Assembly (NCBI GenBank): GCA_003023195.1
Contig: PXRX01000024.1
Location: 1 to 49,768 of the forward strand
DNA length: 49,768 bases
DNA from: Halobacteriales archaeon QS_8_69_26
GTDB taxonomy: Archaea > Halobacteriota > Halobacteria > Halobacteriales > SW-7-71-33
Direction: 5' to 3'
Below the pieces are notes generated by a model. The model was not told where the DNA came from, did not search any database, and saw only the letters and a list, made by a program, of their open reading frames with translations. Shown here in pieces: positions 1-7,423 of this stretch. Within the stretch, counting starts at the first letter, position 1. Every line of letters starts with the position of its first letter. The position numbers and the translations under genes are program-made.

Positions 1-180
1 TCAACCACTCTCCCCATCTGATCCTGCCGTGATAGTCTCGACGATTAGGCCGTAGTCACGCGATTCTCTCGCTTATCCGAATACGGATGACTCAACCACT
101 CTCCCCATCTGATCCTGCCGTGATAGTCTCGACGATTAGGCCGTAGTCACGCGATTCTCTCGCTTATCCGAATACGGATG
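1..180. repeat. Tandem duplication, 89-bp copies with 91-bp period
   Basis: Positions 1-89 and 92-180 read identically, separated by two bases (ac). The second copy runs straight into the start codon of the short ORF at 178. The first copy starts exactly at the window edge, so it may extend further upstream. The unit has mixed composition, less GC-rich than the coding DNA, and no hairpin that I can see. It may be a real tandem duplication or an assembly artefact at a contig end; sequence alone does not decide. Confidence 0.9.
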
Positions 181-414
181 TTGGACGTGGTCACCGAGCA
201 GGCCGACGATGAGATCGTGTTTCCGCCGGAACGCTGGGCGGCGACCGTCCGGTCGCACGCCCAGCTCATCCTCTACGAACTCGGTGTGTACCTCGGCTAC
301 TCGCCACCGCCGTTGTTGGAGCGGTTGATCGAAGACGCACAGAAGATCCATCAGCAACGACCGATCCTCCAAGAGACGCTCGCTACCGCTACACAGCCGA
401 GGTGTGAGGCTTAG
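178..414 (+). CDS. Short hypothetical protein, possibly a gene fragment
   Basis: A 78-residue reading frame that starts at the last ATG of the duplicated unit. I do not recognise the family. The middle (about residues 15-60) reads like a real helical domain, with ERWAATVRSHAQLILYELG followed by a second helix rich in Leu, Glu and Gln. The C-terminus (TLATATQPRCEA) looks like run-out sequence rather than a natural end. There is no clear TATA box at the right distance, because the upstream DNA is the tandem repeat. Composition is less GC-rich than in the genes that follow. It could be the surviving piece of a mobile-element or plasmid gene. The antisense frame (136-372) is less protein-like and was left out. 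Confidence 0.35.
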   Translation: MLDVVTEQADDEIVFPPERWAATVRSHAQLILYELGVYLGYSPPPLLERLIEDAQKIHQQRPILQETLATATQPRCEA

Positions 415-549
415 CTAAAGACGAATGAGCCAGCCACTATCTATTTCTATTACGAAATGCCGATAAATCGGATCTGGAATAGCGCCCCAATCTAGATCCG
501 CCTGAAAGAACGAACGGCTTTTCGGTCGTGCACCGGTACTCGCCTGCTA

Positions 550-1470
550 ATGGACCTGCTGATCGTCGGTGCGGGGCGGATGGGCCGGTGGTTCGCCCGC
601 ACCTGCGGCGGCGAGTCGGTCGCCTTCGCCGACCGGGACCCGGCGGTCGCCGAGGCGGCGGCCGAAGAGGTGGGTGGTCGGGCGGTGGCCCTGGAGGGCG
701 ACGAGGGGTTCGACGTCGTCTGTATCGCAGTCCCGATGTCGGGGGCCGCCGACGCCATCGCGGAGCACGCGACCCGCGGCCGGTCGGCCGTGGTGGACGT
801 GACCGGCGCCATGGGACCGGCGGTCGAGGCGATGCGCGAGGCGGCGCCCTACCGCGAGCGACTGAGTCTCCACCCGCTGTTCGCACCGGAGCGAGCGCCG
901 GGCAACGTCGCGGCGGTATTCGACAAACGGGGCCCGGTCACCGGCCGGATCCGCGGCTCGCTGGTGGCCGCCGGCAACCGGGTCGTCGAGACGGACCCGG
1001 AGACCCACGACCGGGCGATGGAGACGGTGCAGGCGAAGGCCCACGCCGCCATCCTGGCGTTCGCGCTGGCGGCCGACCCCGTCCCGGAGGGATTCGTCAC
1101 GCCCGTCCTGGACGCGATGGCGGGCCTGACCGAGGCCGTCACCGGCGGCGATCCCGGGGTCTACGCCGAGATACAGGACGCCTTCGACGGCGCGGACGAG
1201 GTGGCCGGGGCCGCCCGCCGGGTCGCCGAGGCCGCCGACGACCCCGCCGCGTTCGTCGCCCTCCACGACGAGGTCGGACCGGTGATCGAACCCGACGACA
1301 CCGCCGGAAGGGCGGACGAGGGGGCACCGGCTAGCGGGGACGAGGCGTCGACGACCGAGGATCCCGACGACGGAACGGACGAGGCGTCGGCGACCGAGGA
1401 TCCCGACGACGGAACGGACGAGGCGTCGGCGACTGGAGACGCCGGCGACGGAGCGGGGGACCCGCAGTGA
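550..1470 (+). CDS. tyrA: Prephenate dehydrogenase family protein (TyrA)
   Basis: It oxidatively decarboxylates prephenate to 4-hydroxyphenylpyruvate with NAD(P)+ in tyrosine synthesis, in the cytoplasm. The N-terminus is a Rossmann fold with the dinucleotide motif GAGRMG (residues 7-12). A family-type HPLFAPERAPGN segment follows at about residues 111-122, where substrate-contacting residues lie in TyrA enzymes, and then the helical dehydrogenase domain. The last 45 residues are an acidic tail, absent from the catalytic core, made of a 13-residue repeat (DEASATEDPDDGT) in two and a half copies; the DNA has the matching 39-bp repeat. The next gene starts with GTG inside the TGA stop (4-bp overlap), so the two are co-translated. 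A weak TATA-like stretch (ggcttttcgg) lies about 35 bp before the ATG. The catalytic assignment is family-based. Confidence 0.9.
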   Translation: MDLLIVGAGRMGRWFARTCGGESVAFADRDPAVAEAAAEEVGGRAVALEGDEGFDVVCIAVPMSGAADAIAEHATRGRSAVVDVTGAMGPAVEAMREAAPYRERLSLHPLFAPERAPGNVAAVFDKRGPVTGRIRGSLVAAGNRVVETDPETHDRAMETVQAKAHAAILAFALAADPVPEGFVTPVLDAMAGLTEAVTGGDPGVYAEIQDAFDGADEVAGAARRVAEAADDPAAFVALHDEVGPVIEPDDTAGRADEGAPASGDEASTTEDPDDGTDEASATEDPDDGTDEASATGDAGDGAGDPQ

Positions 1471-3203
1471 GCACCGCCGAGGAACGCGAGGCAATCCTCG
1501 ACGCCGCCCGGTACCTCCGGAACGTCCGACCGCTGGATCCTGACGAACTCTCCGAGTACGTCGACGGGGGCGTCCACCCGGCGGTGGTCGCCCGGGTCCT
1601 GGAGGAGCACGCGGTCGACCTGGGGGTCGTCGAACGGGCCGACGGCACGTTCGTCCCGGTTCCCGACGGCCCACACGACGGGCGGGGACCGCTGTTCGGG
1701 GGCGGTTCCGGCAGTTCGGAGGGTCGATCCCGCCGGGGTGAACCGGTCCCGGGCGCGGGACCGGGACGTGGCGGGCCGGACCCGAAGACGGTCGAGGCGC
1801 TTCCCGAGCCCTACGTCCGGCGGGTCGAGGACCTGCTCGTGACCGAGTTCGGCCGCGACTGGCACCGCGGGGAGTCCGGCGACGGCCTCCGAGAGCGGAT
1901 CCGTCGGGTGAAGGAGGACTACTACCGCAACCGCGAGGTGGAGTACGACCGGACAGCGGCGCTGGGCTACGCCGTCTACCACCTCGTGGACTACTACGCC
2001 GCCGTCCAGTACGTCCTCGCGGAACTGGTCCAGGCGAAGCAGGTCCCCCGTCAAGTCAGGGTACTCGACGTCGGGGCCGGCGTCGGCGGGCCCGCACTCG
2101 GGGTCCACGACCTCCTGTTCGGACCGCCCGACCCGACGGCGGGATCCGTGGTCGCGTCGGAGGACGGACCGGACCTCGGAGGAGGATCGGACGACGGACT
2201 CGACGCGGGTGGATCCGGTGGAAGCGGGGGAGGATCCGACGGAGGCGGGGACCGGAACGGATCCGACGGGGACGACGGGCCACCGACCCCGCCCGCCCTG
2301 GTCGACTACCACGCCGTGGAACCGAGCGCGGCCGCCGACGTTCTCGACGAACTGCTCGACGCCACCGACCCGAACTTCCGTCCGACGGTCCACCGGACGA
2401 CCGCCGAGGCGTTCGACCCGGACGGCTCGTTCGACCTGATCCTCTTCTCGAACGTACTCAACGAACTGGACGACCCGACGGCCGTCGCCCGGCACTACCT
2501 AAACGCCCTGGCCCCGGAGGGATCGCTGGTGGCGACGGCACCCGCCGACCGGCGGACGAGCGTCGGCCTCCGGTCGGTCGAGCGGTCGCTGGCCGACGAC
2601 GGACCGGCGACGGTGTTCTCGCCGACGGTCCGCCTGTGGCCGGACCGATCGCCGACCGACGAGTGCTGGTCGTTCGCCGAGCGACCGCCGGTCGCGGCCC
2701 CGCCGTTCGCGCGGAAACTCGACGAGGCGGCCGAGAGCGAGGGCGAGTTCACCAAGACCGCGGTGCGGTACTCCTACGCCACCCTGCGGGTCGACGGCCG
2801 CCGACGGATCGACTACGCCCCGGACCCCGACCGGTTCGCGCCGATGGCCGGCGCGGGGGACTACGTCACCGACCGCATCGACCTGGTCGGGGTGAAGTTG
2901 AGCCCCGACCTGGCGGTCCCCGACCGGGGCGACGAGCGACGGGGATCCGGCGAGGGTGGATCCGCGAGCGGCGACGGCGACCACAACCCCCTCTTCCTCG
3001 TCGGGGACGGCTCCCAGTCGGTGGACCACTACGCCGTCCTCGTCCGGGAGACGTCGCTGAACCGCCACCTCCGGACGGCGGCCTACGGGGACCTCCTCGT
3101 CTTCGACGGGACGCTCGCCCTGTGGAACGACGACGAGGGGGCCTACAACCTCGTGGTCGACGAGGAGACGGTGGTGGACGGCGTTCCGGCCGGGATTCAC
3201 TGA
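1467..3203 (+). CDS. Rsm22-like SAM-dependent methyltransferase
   Basis: A 578-residue protein starting at GTG in the tyrA stop codon (gtga). Residues 1-65 are a small helical domain. The SAM-binding motif I (VRVLDVGAGVGGPALG) is near residue 196 and the post-motif region has LILFSNVLNELDDP near 320. This order fits the small-ribosomal-subunit Rsm22 family, linked to mitochondrial-type ribosome assembly in eukaryotes; its role in archaea is not settled. Between motif I and the next strand sits a Gly/Ser/Asp linker of about 50 residues whose DNA repeats GGATCC-containing units; a second such insert lies near residue 495. The inserts would form loops outside the fold. Expected location is the cytoplasm. 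The TyrA operon context does not reveal a substrate. Confidence 0.72.
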   Translation: MSTAEEREAILDAARYLRNVRPLDPDELSEYVDGGVHPAVVARVLEEHAVDLGVVERADGTFVPVPDGPHDGRGPLFGGGSGSSEGRSRRGEPVPGAGPGRGGPDPKTVEALPEPYVRRVEDLLVTEFGRDWHRGESGDGLRERIRRVKEDYYRNREVEYDRTAALGYAVYHLVDYYAAVQYVLAELVQAKQVPRQVRVLDVGAGVGGPALGVHDLLFGPPDPTAGSVVASEDGPDLGGGSDDGLDAGGSGGSGGGSDGGGDRNGSDGDDGPPTPPALVDYHAVEPSAAADVLDELLDATDPNFRPTVHRTTAEAFDPDGSFDLILFSNVLNELDDPTAVARHYLNALAPEGSLVATAPADRRTSVGLRSVERSLADDGPATVFSPTVRLWPDRSPTDECWSFAERPPVAAPPFARKLDEAAESEGEFTKTAVRYSYATLRVDGRRRIDYAPDPDRFAPMAGAGDYVTDRIDLVGVKLSPDLAVPDRGDERRGSGEGGSASGDGDHNPLFLVGDGSQSVDHYAVLVRETSLNRHLRTAAYGDLLVFDGTLALWNDDEGAYNLVVDEETVVDGVPAGIH

Positions 3204-3241
3204 CCCCGACAACGGCCGACGGTCGAACCCTCGGCCGAGGT

Positions 3242-3388
3242 TCAGGACCGCCAGTAGGCCCGGGTGAAGAGTACCGCCACCGTCACCAGTTCCAGGCGGC
3301 CGATCCACATCAGGACGACCATGTACTTGACGACGTCCGAGAACGGCAGGAAACTGTTCATGGGGCCGACGACGCCGATCCCCGGGGC
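3242..3388 (-). pseudogene. trkH: Remnant of trkH: C-terminal 45-50 codons of a K+ uptake subunit
   Basis: On the minus strand the frame ending at 3242 reads GIGVVGPMNSFLPFSD, then VVLMWIGRLELVTV, and ends FTRAYWRS-stop. This is the last transmembrane segment and end of TrkH/Trk-type potassium transporters, including the conserved GxVGP and MWxGRLE motifs. Nothing upstream in the frame looks like TrkH: past about 3390 the sequence becomes the surE promoter and then antisense surE. So all but the last 10 percent of the gene is gone, with a clean break just before surE. The remnant is convergent with the Rsm22-like gene, as a complete gene would be. A TrkA-type RCK protein persists at 37029, without a neighbouring TrkH. 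Confidence 0.8.
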
Positions 3389-3463
3389 CTCGCTCCGGGC
3401 GATCGGGCGACCCGGGCACCGGGATCGGGGTCCTTTTGCCCACGGGGATCCACGGACTCGGCC

Positions 3464-4315
3464 ATGACCGACGACGACGGGACCGGACCGGGGGACCGGA
3501 ACGGGGCGGACCCCCGCCCCGGCGGGGGCGACGACGAGGAGCCGACCATCCTCCTGACCAACGACGACGGGATCGGCAGTCCTGGGTTCCGGGCGACGTT
3601 CGAGGCGCTCACGTCGGTGGGCGAGGTGACCGCCGTCGCGCCGGCCCGCGACCAGTCGGCGGTCGGCCGCGCGATCACCATCGGGGGCAGCGTCACCGTC
3701 GAGGAACACGCGCTGGGCTACGCCCTGGCAGGGACGCCCGCCGACTGCGTGGTCGCGGGGCTGGAGGCACTCGTGCCCGACGCCGACCTCGTGGTGTCGG
3801 GGTGCAACAAGGGCGCCAACCTCGGGGCCTACGTCCTCGGCCGGTCCGGCACCGTCTCGGCGGCCGTCGAAGCCGCGTTCTTCGACGTACCGGCCATCGC
3901 CGTCTCGCTGTACGTCGAGGCGGGCGACGAGGAGTTCCACGAACTGGAGACCGAACCCGAGGACTACGCCGGGGCCGCACGGGCGGCGGCCTACCTCGCG
4001 GAGCACGCCCCCGACGCCGGCGTCTTCGACCGCGCGGACTACCTGAACGTGAACGCGCCCGTCCCGGACGGGAACCCCCTGAAGATGGAGATAACCGAGC
4101 CCTCGCTGGTCTACGACATGGAGGCCGTCCACCGCGACCGCGAGGTGCACCTGCGCGACCGGATCTGGGAGCGGATGGCGACCGGCGACGTCCCCGACCC
4201 CGATGGCACCGACCGCCGGGCCGTCGTCGACGGGAACGTCAGCGTCTCGCCGCTGACCGCCCCGCACACCACCGAGCGACACGACGCCCTGGACGCCCTC
4301 GCGGAGACCTTCTGA
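3464..4315 (+). CDS. surE: 5'/3'-nucleotidase SurE
   Basis: It hydrolyses nucleoside monophosphates (survival protein E family, divalent-metal-dependent). After a 28-residue Gly/Asp-rich N-terminal extension, the family start ILLTNDDG (about residues 31-38) supplies the metal-binding Asp pair. The middle has VVSGCNKGANLG, the usual metal-binding Asn and glycine loop, then YVLGRSGTVSAAVEA. The C-terminus carries the family's DGNVSVSPLT strand. Length (283 residues) is normal once the extension is discounted. A TATA-like gtccttttgcc lies about 28 bp before the ATG, consistent with a leaderless mRNA. That promoter abuts the breakpoint of the lost trkH gene, so surE expression may have been affected by the deletion. 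Confidence 0.93.
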   Translation: MTDDDGTGPGDRNGADPRPGGGDDEEPTILLTNDDGIGSPGFRATFEALTSVGEVTAVAPARDQSAVGRAITIGGSVTVEEHALGYALAGTPADCVVAGLEALVPDADLVVSGCNKGANLGAYVLGRSGTVSAAVEAAFFDVPAIAVSLYVEAGDEEFHELETEPEDYAGAARAAAYLAEHAPDAGVFDRADYLNVNAPVPDGNPLKMEITEPSLVYDMEAVHRDREVHLRDRIWERMATGDVPDPDGTDRRAVVDGNVSVSPLTAPHTTERHDALDALAETF

Positions 4316-4403
4316 GCCCCGGTCCGACCCCCCCCCGCGGTCGATCCGGGCCGATCCACCTACCGCGTTCCCCCGCGTCGATCCTCCGTCGTCGGTACCC
4401 GAC

Positions 4404-5234
4404 TCAGACCGGACCCAGCGCCACGATTTCCTCGATCCGTGCCGGCTGGACCCCCACGTCGGGCCCGGGTGCGACGGTGCCCGTGAGGACCGCCCGCCCG
4501 ACGGTGTCCTCGGTCACGGTCCAGCCACCGGTCGCGCTCGCGTCGCCGACCCCGACGGTCACACCGTAGCTCCCCCGGCGACGGGCCACGTTCTCGACGA
4601 CGACCCCGCTCCCGGCGTCGAGGTCGTACTCCTCGTCGAGGGCGGTGTCCCCGCTGGTCAGGTGCGTGACCTCGACCGAAACCCGCTGCGACGAGTCGAG
4701 GAAGCTGTACAGCCGGACCCCCCCGGCGGTGTCGACGTTGTCAGCGTCGTCCTCGGCCGCGTAGGCGGCGTCGGACGGGCGGTCGATCCGCTCCGCCCCC
4801 TCGACCCGGACCGTCCGCTCCGGGCCGACGTAGTAGAACGTCGGGCGGCCGCTCACGTCGACGGTGTCGCCGCCCCCGGAGGCCGAACCGCCGCACCCGG
4901 TCAGGACGACGTGCCCGTCGCCGGCGCTCCGGTGGTGGAACGCCTCGCAGGTCAGCGACACCTCCTCCGTGTCGTCGGTGACGATCTCGTCGTAGGTGCG
5001 GCGGCGCTCGGTCGCCCGGACGAACGCCGTGGCCCCCTCGGCGTCGAGGGGATCCGGTTTCTCGGGGTCGGGCGGGGTCGTCGGGCCCGGCTGTGGCGTC
5101 GGCGTCGGGTCGACCGTCACCCGGCCGCCGTCGTCGGTGGTCCCCGGCGACCCGTCGTCGCCCCCGCCGTTACAGCCGGCGACCCCGACGGCGACGGCGG
5201 CCGCCGCCCCTCGCAGGAATCTCCGTCTCTCCAT
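4404..5234 (-). CDS. Tat-exported lipoprotein of unknown function
   Basis: The chosen ATG gives MERRRFLRG followed by an Ala/Val hydrophobic stretch and VAGCNGG: a twin-arginine signal (RRRFL) with a lipobox Cys at about residue 21, so the protein should be folded, exported and lipid-anchored outside the membrane. A Pro/Thr/Asp linker follows (to about residue 60), then a beta-rich domain of about 210 residues that contains two further Cys pairs. The longer frame starting eight codons upstream is rejected because the TATA-like element (ttat, 5258-5261) sits 24 bp before this ATG. The same promoter module, with identical spacing, precedes the 43-codon ORF at 5515. I do not recognise the domain. 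Confidence 0.85.
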   Translation of the reverse strand: MERRRFLRGAAAAVAVGVAGCNGGGDDGSPGTTDDGGRVTVDPTPTPQPGPTTPPDPEKPDPLDAEGATAFVRATERRRTYDEIVTDDTEEVSLTCEAFHHRSAGDGHVVLTGCGGSASGGGDTVDVSGRPTFYYVGPERTVRVEGAERIDRPSDAAYAAEDDADNVDTAGGVRLYSFLDSSQRVSVEVTHLTSGDTALDEEYDLDAGSGVVVENVARRRGSYGVTVGVGDASATGGWTVTEDTVGRAVLTGTVAPGPDVGVQPARIEEIVALGPV

Positions 5235-5290
5235 GTTCGGTCTCTCGGCACTCCCCAATAACTGTCTTGTGAATGCTCAAAGAGTCGTTT
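5234..5290 (-). promoter_or_regulatory. Promoter module A (before the lipoprotein)
   Basis: Reading on the minus strand, CTCTTT, nine bases, CAAGACA, one base, TTAT, one base, GG, then 20 bases to the ATG at 5234. The TTAT element is 24 bp from the ATG, as for a leaderless archaeal promoter. The same words with the same spacing recur 281 bp upstream (module B, 5515-5571). Conservation of CTCTTT and CAAGACA, with divergent bases between, points to a bound factor or a copied promoter. Confidence 0.6.
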
Positions 5291-5383
5291 CGTCCCGGGC
5301 GAGGGTGGCTCCGATCCGCTCCCGTCCAAACTCCACCCGGCGTTCCCCGGACCTCCGGGTTCCCGACCCGTTCGCCGATCCCA

Positions 5384-5515
5384 TCACGAGACGACCAGCG
5401 CGAGTACCGCCAGCACCCCGAGACGGCAGGGACCACGCCCGCTCGTCCACCGGCGGTTCCAGGTCCCCCCGCGCGACCGTCCACCGGGTCGACCCCCGTT
5501 CGCAGACGACTGCAT
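5384..5515 (-). CDS. Putative 43-residue membrane peptide
   Basis: This ORF is too short for routine calling. It starts at the ATG at 5515, 24 bp downstream of a promoter element matching the one before the lipoprotein (module B). The product begins MQSSANGGRPGG, is basic and Gly/Arg-rich in the middle, and ends in a hydrophobic run (CRLGVLAVLALVVS) that could insert in the membrane. It lies between the lipoprotein and the TrxB-like gene, all on the minus strand. Support is the promoter spacing and the hydrophobic tail; there is no family match. An overlapping 92-codon frame (5277-5555, GTG start) is an alternative reading of the same stretch. The rest of the 500-bp gap shows no other convincing gene. 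Confidence 0.4.
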   Translation of the reverse strand: MQSSANGGRPGGRSRGGTWNRRWTSGRGPCRLGVLAVLALVVS

Positions 5516-5571
5516 GGCTCCCGCTTGCGGACCCACCGATAAGTGTCTTGATCACGGTGAAAGAGGAGTCT
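5515..5571 (-). promoter_or_regulatory. Promoter module B (before the 43-codon ORF)
   Basis: On the minus strand: CTCTTT, nine bases, CAAGACA, one base, TTAT, one base, GG, 20 bases, ATG. Every interval equals that of module A. The nine-base spacer and the 20-base stretch before the ATG differ between the copies, so this is conservation of specific words rather than a fresh duplication. Confidence 0.5.
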
Positions 5572-5737
5572 CACCGGACTGCCGGCGTGATCGGTTCGGC
5601 TCACAGCGCCGGGATCGCAGGTCGGTCCCATCGGACGGCGTGTCCTCGGGGACCGATCCGGTCAATCGTCCGCGCAAACAGCGCCGAGACTCCAGGTCGG
5701 CCGTCTCGACCCCTTCGGATCTCGACGGCCTCCCCGA

Positions 5738-6814
5738 TCAGTCGTCGGCGCTGACCTCCACACCCTCGTCCCTGAACTCGGCGGCCTGCTCCCGGAGTCG
5801 GTCGGAGACGGCGGGGGCCTCCTCGGGCGAGACCGGACCCTCGGCCTCGATTTCCTCGATGGCGCGGGGGAACTCCCGGAGGTCCATGTGGATCGCGATG
5901 CCGGCCTTGGCGCCCTGGCCCATCGCGACGGGGATCTGGTTGTGGCCGGGCGTGACGTCGCCCACGGCGTAGACCCCGTCGATGGAGGTCCGGCCGTGGT
6001 CGTCGACGGCGACCGTCCCGTCGCCGTTGAGGTCACAGCCCAGGTCGGCGGCGAGGTCGTTGTTGTAGTCCGAGCCGTACATGGCGAAGCCGCCGCGGTA
6101 GTCCCGGTTCGCCCCGTCGTCGAACTCGAACCCGCCCAGCCAGTCCTCGTCCTCGGGGTCGCTGTAGGTGCCGGTGACCTCGGCCTCTATTACGTCGACG
6201 GGGTGGGCCGAGAGGAGGCGGTCGGTCTCGTCGCTCCAGGTCGGCTCGTCGCCGTCCAGCAACAGGTCCACCTCGTCGGTGAAGTTCAGCATGATCATCG
6301 CGACGTAGGCGGCCGAGTCCCCGTGCCCCATCACGTAGACCGGTTCGTCGACGAACATGTAGGCGTCGCAGTGCAGGCAGTAGTGGAGCCCGCGGCCGGT
6401 CCGGGGCAGGGGCGGGTCGGGCCGGCCGTCGGTGAACCCCGTCGAGAGGACCACCCGTCGGGCCCTGGCGGTCCCGTCGGTGCTCTCGACCCGGAACAGG
6501 GGGCCAGCGTCGCCGTCCCCCTCGTCGCCGTCCAGTCGCTCGACCCCGGTGACCGTCCCGCGGCGGTAGTCGGCGCCGTAGGCCTCCACCTGCTCGACGG
6601 CCGTCGCCAGGAACTCGTTGCCACTGACGTCCTCGGTGACCCCGATGACGTTGTGGGTGTCCATCATCATCGCCGCGCGGCCGCCGCCGCGGTCGACGAC
6701 GAGCGTGTCCTGCCCCAGTCGCACCGCATACAGCGCCGCCGTCAGTCCGGCTGGACCGCCGCCGACGACCGCCACGTCGTACTCGCGAACTTCGGCATCC
6801 TGCTCGGAACTCAT
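5738..6814 (-). CDS. FAD-dependent thioredoxin-reductase-like oxidoreductase
   Basis: A flavoprotein of the TrxB fold, expected to move electrons from NAD(P)H to a thiol partner in the cytoplasm. The start is MSSEQDAEVREYDVAVVGGG; the FAD-binding GGGPAG follows at about residues 18-23. A redox-type CLHC motif in HYCLHCDAY lies near residue 149, the TrxB position. The second FAD motif (GVYAVGDVTPGHNQ) is near residue 300. A spacer rich in Asp/Glu precedes GGFEFDDG, and the acidic C-terminal extension (about 50 residues) is longer than in bacterial TrxB. The second nucleotide motif (VMGHGDSAAY) is a variant of GxGxxA, so cofactor preference is uncertain. It is divergent from the SelW/Rdx-like gene at 6997, a plausible redox partner. 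Confidence 0.82.
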   Translation of the reverse strand: MSSEQDAEVREYDVAVVGGGPAGLTAALYAVRLGQDTLVVDRGGGRAAMMMDTHNVIGVTEDVSGNEFLATAVEQVEAYGADYRRGTVTGVERLDGDEGDGDAGPLFRVESTDGTARARRVVLSTGFTDGRPDPPLPRTGRGLHYCLHCDAYMFVDEPVYVMGHGDSAAYVAMIMLNFTDEVDLLLDGDEPTWSDETDRLLSAHPVDVIEAEVTGTYSDPEDEDWLGGFEFDDGANRDYRGGFAMYGSDYNNDLAADLGCDLNGDGTVAVDDHGRTSIDGVYAVGDVTPGHNQIPVAMGQGAKAGIAIHMDLREFPRAIEEIEAEGPVSPEEAPAVSDRLREQAAEFRDEGVEVSADD

Positions 6815-6996
6815 TCGTCTAGATCGAGGGTCCGGCAACGGTTAAATCCTCCCTGAACGGAGGGTGAGGCGGTAAGTCGAGAGTAACCCGGTCCGACGAG
6901 TCGTCCCGTCCTCGATGGCGCGAGCGGCCGGTAACGGGCGCCGATCCCCGACTCCGTGGAACTTACAAGTGCTCCGGTTCCATTCCCGGACGGATC

Positions 6997-7227
6997 ATGA
7001 CCGACGTCGAAATCGAGTACTGCGTCCCGTGTGGGTTCCTGCCGCGTGCGCAGGACCTCCAGGAGGCGCTACTGGAGGAGTACGGACAGGAACTGAACAG
7101 CGTGGCGCTGGTCACCGGGGACCACGGCGTCTTCAAGGTACAGGCCAACGGCGACGTCGTCTTCGACAAGGAGGAGGACGACTACGACGTGGACGACATC
7201 GTGGACTCGGTCGGCGCCCACGTCTGA
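6997..7227 (+). CDS. SelT/SelW/SelH (Rdx) family redox protein
   Basis: A 76-residue thioredoxin-like protein. It opens with a short strand and the redox motif CVPC (residues 9-12, in IEYCVPCGFLPRA), then a helix, and VFKVQANGDVVFDK, the strand pair typical of the Rdx family. Both positions of the motif are Cys; no selenocysteine is needed. The C-terminus is acidic. Family members are thought to act as thiol oxidoreductases, but no substrate is established. A TATA-like acttacaag lies about 35 bp before the ATG. The gene is divergent from the TrxB-like flavoprotein, and a 22-bp minisatellite begins 20 bp after its stop, next to a short T-run (ccttttctc) that could end transcription. Confidence 0.85.
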   Translation: MTDVEIEYCVPCGFLPRAQDLQEALLEEYGQELNSVALVTGDHGVFKVQANGDVVFDKEEDDYDVDDIVDSVGAHV

Positions 7228-7247
7228 GCGTCGGATCCTTTTCTCAC

Positions 7248-7423
7248 CGCCGGACGGCCGCCGGATCACCGCCGGACGGCCGCCGGATCACCCCCGAACG
7301 GCCGCCGGATCACCGCCGGACGGTCGCCGGATCACCGCCGAACGGCCGCCGGATCACCGCCGAACGGCCGCCGGATCACCGTCGAACGGCCGCCGGATCA
7401 CTGCCGAGCGACCGGCCCGATCA
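7248..7423. repeat. 22-bp minisatellite, 7 copies plus one degenerate
   Basis: Unit: cgccggacgg followed by ccgccggatcac (22 bp). Copies start at 7248, 7270, 7292, 7314, 7336, 7358 and 7380; an eighth degenerate copy from 7402 ends at the stop codon of the minus-strand gene at 7421. Copies differ mainly at two or three fixed positions (g/a at the sixth base, c/t). It fills the whole gap between two convergent genes. The period is not a multiple of three. CCGGCGG/CCGCCGG complementarity within each unit could form stems in RNA from either strand. Confidence 0.95.

Noticed and set aside
5277..5555. 92-codon minus-strand frame (GTG start) in the gap before the lipoprotein
   Set aside because: Basic and low-complexity, with no promoter at its GTG. 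The overlapping 43-codon ORF with a spaced promoter was preferred, though both are uncertain.
7248..7423. CRISPR array
   Set aside because: The 22-bp units are directly contiguous without spacers, and no cas genes are present anywhere in the window.
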